Shown here in pieces: positions 17,751 to 27,060 of a stretch of DNA of 64,000 bases. The DNA is from Agrobacterium rosae (GTDB lineage Bacteria > Pseudomonadota > Alphaproteobacteria > Rhizobiales > Rhizobiaceae). The DNA lies in the NCBI RefSeq assembly GCF_002915175.1, contig NZ_NXEJ01000007.1, forward strand, positions 242,944 to 306,943, read 5' to 3'. The number at the start of each line of letters is the position of its first letter. The first letter of the stretch is position 1. The translations under genes and the position numbers were made by a program. The notes beneath the pieces are model-generated. The model was not told where the DNA came from and made no database searches. It was given only the letters and a program-made list of their open reading frames with translations.

Positions 17751-18491
17751 CTACTGCGGCCGACCTGAGAATTCGCGGCGGTAGGCGGCGGGTGTCGTTC
17801 CCATTGTTTTCCTCATGGCGCGGGTGAGGGCGGTCTGATCGGAAAAACCGGCCTTATCGGCAATCTCTGCAATCGGTAACGGAGAGGTGGCGAGAAGCGC
17901 GCAGATCCTCTTCATGCGGATATCGGTGAGCCAGCTGTGTGGCGTCTCATCGAACCGTTCACGAAAAATGGCATGCAGACGGCTGACGCTGATATCGGCG
18001 TGGTCTGCCATACGCTCCAGACTCCATGGCATCAAAGGCTCAATCTCAACGAGCGCTTTCATAACGGAAAGTCTGGAAACGACATCTGGATTTTCGTCTG
18101 CAAGGCTCGCGATCAGGATTGGCACCCATGCTTCGCACGCGTGCGCATCTTTTTCACCCGACTGCATCAGGCTGCTCATATAGTGCGTGAGCCTAGTCGT
18201 TCGTGGGCTGAGATCGATAAAGGGTTTAGAGCAGAATTTGTCGAGGATTTGCCCGCTCAACATTTGCTCGTCCAAATCCACCACCAGTGAGCGGTTCAGT
18301 CCGGCACTTTTCTGCGTATGGGAGGCGTTCTTTTGAACGAGTACGCCTCTGGAAGGGGATAATCTATCCTGACGCCCGCAGACATCGATTTCCAGCTGTC
18401 CGGCAACGGGAAGAACGATCTGCACAAAAGCGTGACGTTCGTTGGGGGTCTCATCACGATAGGACCTCAGATCGACAGACACGTTTTGCAT
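17751..18491 (-). CDS. AraC-family transcriptional regulator
   Basis: This is a 246-residue regulator. The N-terminal cupin-like sensing domain (about 1-110) is short, with a PSRGVLVQKNASH stretch. The C-terminal double helix-turn-helix (about 155-240) contains ISVSRLHAIFRERFDETPHS and IAEIADKAGFSDQTALTRAM, ending in the typical TPAAYRREF. The ribosome-binding site AAGGAGGAGG is very strong. Its likely target is the downstream DMT transporter. The inducer is unknown. Confidence 0.92.
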   Translation of the reverse strand: MQNVSVDLRSYRDETPNERHAFVQIVLPVAGQLEIDVCGRQDRLSPSRGVLVQKNASHTQKSAGLNRSLVVDLDEQMLSGQILDKFCSKPFIDLSPRTTRLTHYMSSLMQSGEKDAHACEAWVPILIASLADENPDVVSRLSVMKALVEIEPLMPWSLERMADHADISVSRLHAIFRERFDETPHSWLTDIRMKRICALLATSPLPIAEIADKAGFSDQTALTRAMRKTMGTTPAAYRREFSGRPQ

Positions 18492-18510
18492 GCGATCCTC
18501 CTCCTTGTCC

Positions 18511-18540
18511 CCAAAAACGAAAGATGGCCGCGTCGCGGCC
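18511..18540 (-). terminator. Probable terminator of the small gene upstream of the AraC regulator
   Basis: On the minus strand GGCCGC/GCGGCC with a 3-base loop (18526-18540) is followed by a T-rich tract (ATCTTTCGTTTTT). It lies between the 60-residue gene and the AraC start. The symmetric 15-base sequence could instead be an operator for the AraC protein. Confidence 0.45.
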
Positions 18541-18591
18541 AGTCATTATCTTGATGATCTCATGCCGGAAGGCAAGCCGTCAGCCACTATC

Positions 18592-18774
18592 TCAGGCTTC
18601 GGCTTCCTGCTTTACGGTCGATTCGCCACGCTTGCGCTTGCGCAGAACCGGCTTGTTCTCCCGTGCCTCACACTTGGCGACATCGATAAGATAGGCCAGC
18701 ATGGGCATGCTGTTCATCGAAGCAAGCTGTTTTGCGGATTCCAGAAGGTTGATGATGTTGGCAAAGTCGTCCAT
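18592..18774 (-). CDS. Small hypothetical protein, 60 residues
   Basis: I do not recognise this protein. From the ATG at 18774 it reads 60 residues: an N-terminal amphipathic helix MDDFANIINLLESAKQLASM, a second helix MLAYLIDVAKCEARENK and a basic tail (RKRKRGE). It looks like a small helical protein, possibly nucleic-acid binding through the tail. An in-frame start 13 codons earlier (18813) is possible, but that part is less helix-like. It diverges from the P-loop gene and is followed by a probable terminator. Confidence 0.6.
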   Translation of the reverse strand: MDDFANIINLLESAKQLASMNSMPMLAYLIDVAKCEARENKPVLRKRKRGESTVKQEAEA

Positions 18775-18815
18775 CGTATCACTCGGCTGTTCGGTTGCAT
18801 CCCAAGGCTGCAATC

Positions 18816-18860
18816 ACTATTGCAGTTAAATAGCGCCGAGCCCCGCTTGGTTGCAATAGT
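18816..18860. promoter_or_regulatory. Inverted repeat in a divergent promoter region
   Basis: ACTATTGCA (18816-18824) and TGCAATAGT (18852-18860) form a perfect 9-base inverted repeat with 27 bases between. It lies between the divergent 60-residue gene and the P-loop protein gene. It could be a two-site operator controlling both, or the stem of a leader RNA. No known regulator motif was recognised. Confidence 0.4.
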
Positions 18861-18895
18861 CAATTTCTGCAAACTGCTATGCAAGGGTGTAGAGG

Positions 18896-19465
18896 ATGAA
18901 TGTCATCGAAGATATCGGGCAGGCCGCATCTCTGGTCTCCAAAGCATCTCGTATTATGGTCGTCGGTTCTTCGGGCGGGGGCAAAACAACGCTATCTCAA
19001 GCTTTGGCCTCGTACAGGAACCTGGAATACTTCTCGATTGATAGAGACGTAAGGTGGATTTCCGGCTGGACTCAGCGCGAGGTTGGAGAGCAGCATCGTA
19101 TCCTCGAAGATATCGTACGCCGTGACCGTTGGCTGCTGGATGGCTCCGGTCCTTCCACATTCGAATTGCGCTTGCCGAGAACGGATATCGTCATATGGAT
19201 GAGGCTGCCGCGCCTGACCTGCCTGATGGGTGTCGCAAAGAGGGTAGCCAGATATTATGGTACTGTGCGACCCTATATGGCAAGCGGTTGCCGTGAACCA
19301 TTGCCCAATATGGAATTCCTCAGCTACATCTGGAATTTTGAGAAGCGGCACGCGCCGGTATTCCTGCGTAATTTCGAACTTTACGGGCCGCAGGTGCCAA
19401 TATTTCAGGTGAAATCCAGAGCGCAGGCGCGTCAGCTTCTTGATCTTATTGGCTCTGCGCATTAA
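18896..19465 (+). CDS. P-loop NTPase resembling adenylate kinase/topology-modulation proteins
   Basis: This is a 189-residue cytoplasmic protein with Walker A GSSGGGKTT at about 24-32, a DRDVRW substrate-type loop, WLLDGSGPSTFELRL in the central region and a basic LID-like segment (KRVARYYGTVRP). This layout matches FlaR/topology-modulation and adenylate-kinase-like small kinases; the phosphate acceptor is unknown. Spacing to the next gene is 9 bases, so it is probably co-transcribed with the COQ10-like gene. Confidence 0.75.
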   Translation: MNVIEDIGQAASLVSKASRIMVVGSSGGGKTTLSQALASYRNLEYFSIDRDVRWISGWTQREVGEQHRILEDIVRRDRWLLDGSGPSTFELRLPRTDIVIWMRLPRLTCLMGVAKRVARYYGTVRPYMASGCREPLPNMEFLSYIWNFEKRHAPVFLRNFELYGPQVPIFQVKSRAQARQLLDLIGSAH

Positions 19466-19474
19466 CTGCGCCTC

Positions 19475-19924
19475 ATGCCACAATTTGAAACGCGCCGCCC
19501 CGTCAAACATTCTCCCGAACGGATGTATAATCTCGTTGCCGATGTGGAGAAGTATCCCGAATTTCTGCCGCTTTGCGATGGCTTGACCGTTCGTTCGAGA
19601 AAAGAACGAGAGACCAAGACCTTGCTGGTGGCGGATATGACCGTGGGCTACAAGGCCATTCGTGAAACCTTCACGACTCAGGTGCTGCTAAAACCCGAGG
19701 AATCGGCCATTGATGTGAAATATCTGGACGGACCGTTCAAATATCTCGACAATCGCTGGCGTTTTGAACCCACCGAAGACGGTGGGTGCTCGGTCTATTT
19801 CTTCATCGATTACGAGTTCAAGAGCCGCCTTTTAGGCGCGCTTATGGGCTCCATGTTCGACCGTGCCTTCCGCATGTTTGCCGAGGCCTTTGAGGCGCGT
19901 GCGGACAAGATTTATACGGATTGA
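19475..19924 (+). CDS. COQ10/RatA-like ubiquinone-binding START-domain protein
   Basis: This is a 149-residue protein of the polyketide-cyclase/START class. It begins with FETRRPVKHSPERMYNLVAD, then VEKYPEFLPLCDGLTV, DGPFKYLDNRWRF near residue 85 and a C-terminal helix FDRAFRMFAEAFEARADK. These are hallmarks of COQ10-like proteins needed for coenzyme Q function in respiration. E. coli RatA, described as a ribosome-associated toxin, belongs to the same family, so automatic names may say toxin. The last 13 bases overlap the convergent cinA gene. Confidence 0.9.
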   Translation: MPQFETRRPVKHSPERMYNLVADVEKYPEFLPLCDGLTVRSRKERETKTLLVADMTVGYKAIRETFTTQVLLKPEESAIDVKYLDGPFKYLDNRWRFEPTEDGGCSVYFFIDYEFKSRLLGALMGSMFDRAFRMFAEAFEARADKIYTD

Positions 19925-20415
19925 GACAGTTCGATCAGCATCTCCAACGCGGTCTTGACCGTCGCCAGCCGAACCTGATCGCGTCCGATATCGCCATACC
20001 GCATTTCATGGTGAAGGACGCGCCCGTCGCGCCGTTTCGCCGCAAGATGCACAAGCCCGACAGGCTTGGCGACTGAGCCGCCGCCCGGTCCAGCGACTCC
20101 CGTAACCGCCACGGACAGCTTCGCCCGTGACCTGAACAGCGCGCCGTGTGCCATTTGCAGCGCCGTCTCTCTGGAAACGGCGCCGAAGGTATCCAGCGTT
20201 GCTTTTGTGACGCCCAGCATGTCCATCTTGGCATCATTGGTATATGTCACGAAGCCACGGTCCACTACGGTAGACGACCCTGAAATCTCCGTCAGCGCGC
20301 CGGCGATCAGCCCGCCGGTGCAGCTTTCTGCCGTCGAAAGCATATGTCCCCGGTCAGTGAAGTCCCGCACGATTTTCCGTGCGAGTGCCTCTATATCCGC
20401 TGGAAATACGCTCAT
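19912..20415 (-). CDS. CinA C-terminal-type nicotinamide-nucleotide amidohydrolase
   Basis: This is a 167-residue stand-alone CinA C-terminal domain (PncC type), which deamidates nicotinamide mononucleotide to nicotinate mononucleotide in NAD recycling. The signature [20 protein letters not shown] is at about 28-47, and [10 protein letters not shown] near residue 107. The N-terminal molybdopterin-binding domain of full-length CinA is absent, as in E. coli PncC. The ATG overlaps the ispDF stop by 4 bases (ATGA), so the two are translationally coupled. Confidence 0.93.
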   Translation of the reverse strand: MSVFPADIEALARKIVRDFTDRGHMLSTAESCTGGLIAGALTEISGSSTVVDRGFVTYTNDAKMDMLGVTKATLDTFGAVSRETALQMAHGALFRSRAKLSVAVTGVAGPGGGSVAKPVGLVHLAAKRRDGRVLHHEMRYGDIGRDQVRLATVKTALEMLIELSQSV

Positions 20416-21599
20416 GCGGGTCTCCGCTGGTAGACGACGGTTGCTGTGGCGATAGCCGCAATGCCCTCACGGCGCCCAACGAAGCCGATGGTTTCGTTGG
20501 TGGTTGCCTTCACCGAGCAGCGGTCGAGCGATATGTCGAGAATATCGGCGAGATTTTCGCGCATGGCCTGACGATGCGGCCCCACGCGCGGCGCCTCGGC
20601 AATCAGCGAAATGTCCGCGTTCATGATCGTGCCACCATTGCCACGCACCACTTTGGCTGCATGTTCGAGAAAGATGCGCGACGCGGCACCCTTCCATTGC
20701 GGATCGGAGGGCGGGAAATGATCGCCAATGTCACCGGCACCGCAGGTGGCCAGTAGCGCATCCGTCAAAGCGTGCAGCGCGACATCCGCGTCCGAGTGGC
20801 CCAGCAGCGTTTGATCATGCGGTATGAAGATGCCGCAAAGCGTCACGCCATCGCCTGCTACCAATTGGTGGACGTCGTAACCATTGCCGGTTCGTACATC
20901 TGGTAAACTGGCGGAAAGCTTTTCATCAGCCATGGTGATATCCCGTTTCAAAGTCAGTTTTACGTTGTCGACAAGGCCGTCCACCAGTATGATCGGAGTG
21001 CCCGCCCATTCTGAAATCGCGGCGTCATCGGTGAAATCCGTGCGACCGGAGGATGCCGCTGCCCTATGAGCTTCCAAAATGGATGCGTAATCGAAGGACT
21101 GCGGCGTCTGCGCCGCGTAAAGATCGCTTCTCGACACCGTTTCACCGACGAAACCTTCCTTGCCGCGCTTCAGCGTATCGGTAACGGCAATAGCGGGAAG
21201 AACAGCTTTCGCGCCAGCCGACAAGGCATCGGCGATACGCTGCAACAGGTCGACGTTTATGAACGGCCTCACGCCATCGTGGATCATCACATGCGTGATG
21301 TCTCGGCTTTGTAGTGCTTCCAACCCTGCCAGAACGGATTGTTGACGTGTTGCGCCTCCGATAACCGAGGTGATCCGATCCTCTGCATTGAGACGCGCAA
21401 GGATAGGCTGAAAAAGGGCGTGATCATCAGCGTGGATGACAACAACGATGGGCGAGTCCTTCCGCCAGTCCAGGAATTTCCCAAGCGTATGCTCGATCAC
21501 CGGCCTGCCACCGATAGGACGGTATTGTTTGGGGCCTTCTTCCGGTGAGCCTGCGCGTTCTCCGCGCCCTGCCGCAACAATGACGATACCGATTTTCAT
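20412..21599 (-). CDS. ispDF: Bifunctional IspD/IspF isoprenoid biosynthesis enzyme
   Basis: This is a 395-residue fusion catalysing two steps of the MEP pathway. The IspD domain (1 to about 225; [13 protein letters not shown] and [15 protein letters not shown]) makes CDP-methylerythritol. The IspF domain (about 238-395; [26 protein letters not shown]) forms the cyclodiphosphate and carries the metal-binding Asp/His pair. Fusion of these non-consecutive enzymes is common in alphaproteobacteria. I start at the ATG at 21599 with AGGAAC upstream; the frame is open to 21803, but that part lacks similarity to IspD. Confidence 0.96.
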   Translation of the reverse strand: MKIGIVIVAAGRGERAGSPEEGPKQYRPIGGRPVIEHTLGKFLDWRKDSPIVVVIHADDHALFQPILARLNAEDRITSVIGGATRQQSVLAGLEALQSRDITHVMIHDGVRPFINVDLLQRIADALSAGAKAVLPAIAVTDTLKRGKEGFVGETVSRSDLYAAQTPQSFDYASILEAHRAAASSGRTDFTDDAAISEWAGTPIILVDGLVDNVKLTLKRDITMADEKLSASLPDVRTGNGYDVHQLVAGDGVTLCGIFIPHDQTLLGHSDADVALHALTDALLATCGAGDIGDHFPPSDPQWKGAASRIFLEHAAKVVRGNGGTIMNADISLIAEAPRVGPHRQAMRENLADILDISLDRCSVKATTNETIGFVGRREGIAAIATATVVYQRRPA

Positions 21600-21838
21600 A
21601 TTCAGTTCCTGCATTGAACCTATGCCGTTTGTGCATCTCTTCAAAGGTTTACAGCGTTGCTCTATCGTTTTAGAAAACGAATGGCCAGCGGCAAAGGGTC
21701 TGTCGACGTTACGATGCCGCCATTCAGGCTTACCGCCCGTTACAAACAAGAAATCATAAAAAACAAGCGAATATGTCAGTGAAAGTGCTTGGCAAGTGCG
21801 CAAACGCTGTCTAAAAATAATGCAACAATAAGAAATGC

Positions 21839-22855
21839 ATGAAAGATCACCATTTGGCTCTTCCGGCGCTGTCAGACACTTTTGACATTGGTCCCGTTAC
21901 CATTCGTAACCGGGCGGTGCTCGCACCTATGTCTGGCGTTACAGATCTTCCGTTCAGGAAGCTCGCTTGGCGGTTTGGTGCGGGCCTTGTCGTCACCGAA
22001 ATGGTGGCCAGCCGGGAGCTAGTCGCCAACCGGGGCGAATCCTGGGCGCGGCTGAAGAATGCGGGCATGGTTCCGCATATGGTTCAGCTTGCCGGGCGCG
22101 AAGCGCACTGGATGGCAGAGGCGGCAAAGATTTCCGCGGATAATGGCGCTGGTATCATCGATATCAATATGGGGTGTCCGGCCAAGAAGGTGACCGGTGG
22201 TTACTCCGGCTCTGCCTTGATGCGCGAACCCGACCATGCGTTGAGCCTCATCGAAGCGACGGTCAAAGCAGTGGATGTCCCAGTCACGCTGAAGATGCGG
22301 TTGGGCTGGGACGATGATTCCATCAACGCGCCGGAAATCGCTGCCCGTGCCGAAGCTGCCGGTGTGCAACTCATCACCATTCATGGTCGCACGCGCATGC
22401 AGTTTTACGAGGGACGTGCAAACTGGGATGCGATCAAGGCTGTGCGCGATGTCATCTCCGTGCCGCTGATTGCCAATGGCGATGTCGAGACATCTGCGGA
22501 TGCTGCGGAAATCCTGCGTCGCTCGGGTGCTGATGCCGTCATGGTCGGGCGAGGGGCTCAAGGGCAGCCGTGGTTGCCAGCCGTTCTGGCCTGTCACGCA
22601 CCGCCAAAGACTGAAGATATCGTCGACATCGCAGTCGAACATTACGAATTGATGCTGGAATTTTACGGCATTGAAGCCGGGCTTCGTCACGCGCGCAAAC
22701 ATCTCGGATGGTATCTGGATCGATTTGCGCCTGACATGAAGACAGATGACAAGGTTGACATCATGACATCCAAGAACACCGGGCAGGTGATAGCGCTGCT
22801 GCGCTCCGCCCTGCAACAGGGTGCGGAAAACTCTGCCGCGAGGAAGGCCGCATGA
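21839..22855 (+). CDS. dusB: tRNA-dihydrouridine synthase (NifR3/DusB type)
   Basis: This is a 338-residue FMN enzyme reducing uridines in the tRNA D-loop. The TIM barrel carries [20 protein letters not shown] at the start, the catalytic cysteine in [19 protein letters not shown] and [17 protein letters not shown] around residue 180. The historic name nifR3 reflects its position before ntrB-ntrC. Its ATGA overlap with ntrB couples the two. The gene is divergent from ispDF with 239 bases between. Confidence 0.96.
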   Translation: MKDHHLALPALSDTFDIGPVTIRNRAVLAPMSGVTDLPFRKLAWRFGAGLVVTEMVASRELVANRGESWARLKNAGMVPHMVQLAGREAHWMAEAAKISADNGAGIIDINMGCPAKKVTGGYSGSALMREPDHALSLIEATVKAVDVPVTLKMRLGWDDDSINAPEIAARAEAAGVQLITIHGRTRMQFYEGRANWDAIKAVRDVISVPLIANGDVETSADAAEILRRSGADAVMVGRGAQGQPWLPAVLACHAPPKTEDIVDIAVEHYELMLEFYGIEAGLRHARKHLGWYLDRFAPDMKTDDKVDIMTSKNTGQVIALLRSALQQGAENSAARKAA

Positions 22856-24000
22856 GTGACAAATTCGCCCCTCCCGGCGGCAACAATGTGCTCGCCATGG
22901 CCGTTCTCAATGCGGTGCAGAACCCTGTTATCCTGGTGGATAGCGAAGGCTTCATCGCTTTTGCGAACTGGGAGGCGGAGGCCTTTTTCGGGGCCAGCGC
23001 TACCCATCTGGCGCGCTACCGCATTTCGACATTCATTCCTTTCGGAAGTCCCCTGCTGGCCCTGATCGATCAGGTGCGAGAGCGCCGGGCACCCGTCAAC
23101 GAATACCGGGTCGATCTTTCATCGCCACGATTGGGTCAGGATAAGCTGGTCGATCTCTATGTCGCGCCTGTGGTGAGCGAACCGGGTTCGGTTGTGGTGG
23201 TGTTTCAGGAACGCTCCATGGCTGACAAGATCGATCGTCAACTGACCCATCGTGCCGCGGCCCGTTCTGTAACCGGCCTTGCGTCGATGCTGGCGCATGA
23301 AATCAAGAACCCGCTTTCTGGCATACGCGGCGCCGCTCAGTTGCTGGAAACATCCGTTCCGGATGAGGATCGGGCTTTGACGCGTTTGATCTGCGATGAG
23401 ACGGACCGCATCGTCTCGCTGGTCGACCGCATGGAGATATTCTCCGACGAACGCCCCGTGGACCGCATGCCGATCAACATCCATTCGGTGCTGGACCATG
23501 TGAAGGCGGTGGCGAAAGCCGGTTTTGCCCGCAATATCAAGATCAGCGAAAACTACGATCCGTCCTTGCCGCCTGTTTATGCCAACCGCGATCAGCTGGT
23601 GCAGGTGTTCCTCAATCTGGTGAAGAATGCCGCAGAAGCCGTGGGCAATCAGCAGGATGGCGAGGTCATTCTGACGACGGCTTATCGCCCCGGCATTCGT
23701 CTATCCGTGGCGGGCACGCGTGAGCGTATTTCACTGCCGCTGGAGTTCTGCGTGCATGACAATGGTCCGGGTGTGCCGCCGGATCTTGTGCCGCATCTTT
23801 TCGACCCTTTTATTACCACCAAGACCAACGGTTCTGGCCTCGGTCTTGCTCTCGTCGCCAAACTCATCGGTGCGCATGGCGGCATCGTGGAGTGCGACAG
23901 CCAGAACCATCGCACGACATTCCGCGTATTGATGCCCGTTTCGCCCGAGGTTGCGGCCGACGACAGCATTTTGCCGAACCCGACAGGATCTAAACGATGA
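22852..24000 (+). CDS. ntrB: Nitrogen regulation sensor histidine kinase NtrB
   Basis: This is the 382-residue soluble kinase of the NtrBC system. An N-terminal PAS domain (about 12-125) binds signals or PII. HisKA has the phosphorylated histidine at about 149 in [11 protein letters not shown]. The HATPase domain is visible in [17 protein letters not shown] and [12 protein letters not shown]-dependent switching between kinase and phosphatase is family knowledge. It is coupled to both neighbours by ATGA overlaps. Confidence 0.97.
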   Translation: MSDKFAPPGGNNVLAMAVLNAVQNPVILVDSEGFIAFANWEAEAFFGASATHLARYRISTFIPFGSPLLALIDQVRERRAPVNEYRVDLSSPRLGQDKLVDLYVAPVVSEPGSVVVVFQERSMADKIDRQLTHRAAARSVTGLASMLAHEIKNPLSGIRGAAQLLETSVPDEDRALTRLICDETDRIVSLVDRMEIFSDERPVDRMPINIHSVLDHVKAVAKAGFARNIKISENYDPSLPPVYANRDQLVQVFLNLVKNAAEAVGNQQDGEVILTTAYRPGIRLSVAGTRERISLPLEFCVHDNGPGVPPDLVPHLFDPFITTKTNGSGLGLALVAKLIGAHGGIVECDSQNHRTTFRVLMPVSPEVAADDSILPNPTGSKR

Positions 24001-25448
24001 CAGCAACGATTCTCGTGGCCGATGATGACGCGGCCATCCGCACCGTGCTCAACCAGGCCCTCAGCCGGGCGGGTTACGATGTGCGCATTACATCCAATGC
24101 AGCAACGCTTTGGCGCTGGGTGTCTGCGGGTGAGGGCGATCTCGTCGTGACCGACGTGGTGATGCCGGATGAAAATGCGTTCGACCTTTTGCCGCGTATC
24201 AAGAAAGCTCGGCCTGACCTCCCGGTTTTGGTGATGAGCGCGCAGAACACCTTCATGACGGCGATCAAGGCATCCGAAAAGGGTGCCTATGACTATCTGC
24301 CCAAACCTTTCGACCTGACAGAACTGATCGCCATCATCGGTCGCGCTCTGTCCGAGCCAAAGCGCAAGCCGGCCAAGCTGGACGACGACATGCAGGATGG
24401 CATGCCGCTGGTCGGTCGCTCTGCCGCCATGCAGGAAATCTACCGTGTACTGGCGCGTCTGATGCAAACCGATCTGACGCTGATGATAACAGGCGAATCC
24501 GGCACGGGTAAGGAACTCGTAGCGCGGGCGCTGCATGATTACGGCAAGCGCCGCAACGGTCCTTTCGTGGCAATCAACATGGCCGCCATTCCGCGTGACC
24601 TGATCGAATCGGAACTGTTCGGCCACGAGAAGGGCGCCTTCACCGGTGCCCAGAACCGCTCGACGGGTCGGTTCGAACAGGCCGAGGGCGGCACGCTGTT
24701 TCTGGACGAAATCGGCGATATGCCGATGGATGCCCAGACCAGGCTCCTGCGCGTTTTGCAACAAGGGGAATACACCACAGTCGGCGGGCGCACTCCAATT
24801 CGCACCGATGTTCGTATCGTCGCTGCGACCAACAAGGATTTGAAGACCTCGATCAATCAGGGTCTGTTCCGTGAAGACTTGTATTACCGTTTGAACGTCG
24901 TTCCGTTGCGTCTGCCGCCGCTTCGTGACCGCGCGGAAGACATTCCAGACCTTGTTCGCCATTTCATCCAGACAGGTGAAAAAGAGGGGCTTGAGGGCAA
25001 GCGTTTCGAGACCGAGGCGCTGGAATTGATGAAGGCCTATGCTTGGCCCGGCAATGTGCGTGAGCTGGAAAACCTGATCCGCCGTTTGATGGCGCTTTAT
25101 CCACAGGAAGTCATCACGCGCGAGATCATCGACCAGGAACTTCAGTCGGATGTTCCCGATAGCCCGATCGACCGCACAGCCGTGCGCAACGGCTCGCTGA
25201 CGATCTCGCAGGCCGTTGAAGAAAACATGCGGGATTATTTCTCAGGATTCGGTGAAAACCTGCCGCCGCCCGGTCTATATGATCGCGTCTTGCGTGAAAT
25301 GGAGTATCCGCTGATTCTCGCAGCGCTGACAGCAACGCGGGGCAACCAAATCAAAGCGGCAGATCTTTTGGGGCTGAACCGAAATACCCTGCGCAAGAAA
25401 ATCCGCGAGCTTGGCGTATCCGTCTATCGTAGTTCACGAACCGCATAG
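23997..25448 (+). CDS. ntrC: Nitrogen regulation response regulator NtrC
   Basis: This is the 483-residue sigma-54 activator controlled by NtrB. The receiver domain has D53 (VVTDVVMPD). The AAA+ domain has Walker A GESGTGKE, the sigma-54 contact loop GAFTGA and Walker [11 protein letters not shown]. The C-terminal Fis-type helix-turn-helix is visible in [20 protein letters not shown]. It lacks nothing expected, in contrast to NtrX further on. A terminator follows 25 bases after the stop. Confidence 0.98.
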   Translation: MTATILVADDDAAIRTVLNQALSRAGYDVRITSNAATLWRWVSAGEGDLVVTDVVMPDENAFDLLPRIKKARPDLPVLVMSAQNTFMTAIKASEKGAYDYLPKPFDLTELIAIIGRALSEPKRKPAKLDDDMQDGMPLVGRSAAMQEIYRVLARLMQTDLTLMITGESGTGKELVARALHDYGKRRNGPFVAINMAAIPRDLIESELFGHEKGAFTGAQNRSTGRFEQAEGGTLFLDEIGDMPMDAQTRLLRVLQQGEYTTVGGRTPIRTDVRIVAATNKDLKTSINQGLFREDLYYRLNVVPLRLPPLRDRAEDIPDLVRHFIQTGEKEGLEGKRFETEALELMKAYAWPGNVRELENLIRRLMALYPQEVITREIIDQELQSDVPDSPIDRTAVRNGSLTISQAVEENMRDYFSGFGENLPPPGLYDRVLREMEYPLILAALTATRGNQIKAADLLGLNRNTLRKKIRELGVSVYRSSRTA

Positions 25449-25473
25449 GACACAGCAGAGTTCAAAACATGCA

Positions 25474-25507
25474 AAAAGCCACCCGTTAATGCGGGTGGCT
25501 TTTTTAT
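25474..25507. terminator. Bidirectional terminator between ntrC and the convergent 455-residue gene
   Basis: The stem AAAAAGCCACCCG/CGGGTGGCTTTTTT (short loop TTAATG) has A and T runs on the two sides, so it can end transcripts from both strands. Confidence 0.9.
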
Positions 25508-25535
25508 AATTGACGCGTTCAGAAAGTTGGCGACT

Positions 25536-26903
25536 TTAAGCCACGGCAGTCTGTCTTGCGACAGAGTTGTCCGCAGCACGCGTCTGGTCTTCATGCAAAG
25601 CGTTCAGGCAACGCGCGACGATATCGTGGTTGAGCCACTGAACCGGACCGCGCGGCTGGGAGGATGCACCGAAGATCAGCGCGCCCGTTGCCTCGACCAC
25701 GAATGAGCTCAGGAGATCGCTGATCAACGCTTTGCCATCACGGTGCATTGCCGTGATTTCATTGGATGTCCCGATCGTCAGGTCAGCCTGTGTCTGGCTG
25801 TTAGGCTTCGGCCATGCCGAGAAGTCGTAGAATGGTACCATGACGTCGCTGGCTTGCAGGCTGCTGATCTTGGCAATCACGTCATTCAACGTAAATCCGT
25901 CGGCCAGAAGCTTTTCACATGCCTGCCACTGTTGGTCGGCCCACTGGCCGCCATTTTCTTTCTTCAGCGCCAGCAGAAGCGGAATGAGCGGCAGTTCGAT
26001 GCCCGTGAATACGTCGGAGGAATTGGTCCGGATTTCCGGGCAGTTATACACGGATGCCTTGACGCCCTGAGCCCAAGCCTCTTCAGCGATGCCTTCGAGC
26101 CGCATCTTGGCATAACCCTGGGTGTAGTTGGTGTAGGTCTGCCAGCGGTATTCACCGTCGATCAGGATGCCTGTACCGTGGTAGCCGTAAGCCGTATACC
26201 GAACTTGACCGCCGGAGGCCTCGACACGCTCGCGGATGGCCGCGCTTGCGTCGATAAGATGACGGAAGGTATTGGCCGAAACCTCATCAAAATTCTTCAG
26301 GATGAGCTTGCCCATATCGCTGTCGATCAGCGACTGCGACGACATGTGACGGGTGCCCGTTCCCTTGTAGATTCTGTTGGCGATGACCAGAAAAACCTTA
26401 GCCTTCGGAATGCCGCCAGCCATGGTATGGGCGAAAAATACATTGCGACCGGCAGGGATCATGCCATCCAGAATGGACATGACCTGAGCCGCAGAATCGG
26501 TAAACCGCTTCGTCGCTATCGCCTGGCATTGCTCGATGTAATCCCAGTCGAGCTTTTCACGCTCCCAGCTCTCGAGTGTCAGCCCGGCGAGAAGATCGGT
26601 TGGTGTTGGGCCACCCTCGGGTGCATCAAGATCGAATCCCGCCATCAGGGGAACGTTGATGATCGTTCCGCCCAATCGTGTTTCCGCCTCAACAAGCTCT
26701 TCGCTCGTGAGTGGGCGCAGGGCATTATTCTCATCACGCCGACCGACGGTGATACCGACGATCTGCATTCCTGCTTTCCGGGCTTGATCGAGAAGGCCGG
26801 TCGCATAACCGCGTCCAAACAATTCGCCGAACAGAACGAAGACATCGCCTTTTCGAAACACTGTGTTTTTGGAGATGTTCTCCAGCGCAATAGGGTTTTT
26901 CAT
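25536..26903 (-). CDS. Unassigned 455-residue protein, possibly of the FabMG enoyl-ACP reductase family
   Basis: The N terminus reads DVFVLFGELFGRGYATGLLD, then MQIVGITVGRRDEN around residues 46-59, a pattern like a nucleotide-binding Rossmann start with a modified glycine loop. The middle has FFAHTMAGGIPKAKVFLVIA and a tyrosine-rich run RYTAYGYHGTGILIDGEYRW. There is no signal peptide or membrane segment. My best recollection is the family annotated as FabMG-type enoyl-ACP reductases, described from triclosan-resistance work, but I hold this loosely. It lies upstream of the convergent ntrC, 157 bases after an MFS gene on the same strand. Confidence 0.7.
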   Translation of the reverse strand: MKNPIALENISKNTVFRKGDVFVLFGELFGRGYATGLLDQARKAGMQIVGITVGRRDENNALRPLTSEELVEAETRLGGTIINVPLMAGFDLDAPEGGPTPTDLLAGLTLESWEREKLDWDYIEQCQAIATKRFTDSAAQVMSILDGMIPAGRNVFFAHTMAGGIPKAKVFLVIANRIYKGTGTRHMSSQSLIDSDMGKLILKNFDEVSANTFRHLIDASAAIRERVEASGGQVRYTAYGYHGTGILIDGEYRWQTYTNYTQGYAKMRLEGIAEEAWAQGVKASVYNCPEIRTNSSDVFTGIELPLIPLLLALKKENGGQWADQQWQACEKLLADGFTLNDVIAKISSLQASDVMVPFYDFSAWPKPNSQTQADLTIGTSNEITAMHRDGKALISDLLSSFVVEATGALIFGASSQPRGPVQWLNHDIVARCLNALHEDQTRAADNSVARQTAVA

Positions 26904-27060
26904 GTGCTCAGTTCTTCATAAGGGGAATCGGGACGTGAACCCGACATGTGTTGAACACTAATTGAACGCAGTCGCTCCAGATGGAAAGTCATTTAAAGTA
27001 ACCGATTATATCGAAACGTGAGCAGCGACTGCAAATCGTCGTCGATTTCAGGCCAAAACC

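Noticed and set aside
19475..19924. RatA-type toxin of a toxin-antitoxin system
   Set aside because: The sequence is a COQ10-like START protein; no antitoxin partner is adjacent, so a toxin role is not supported.
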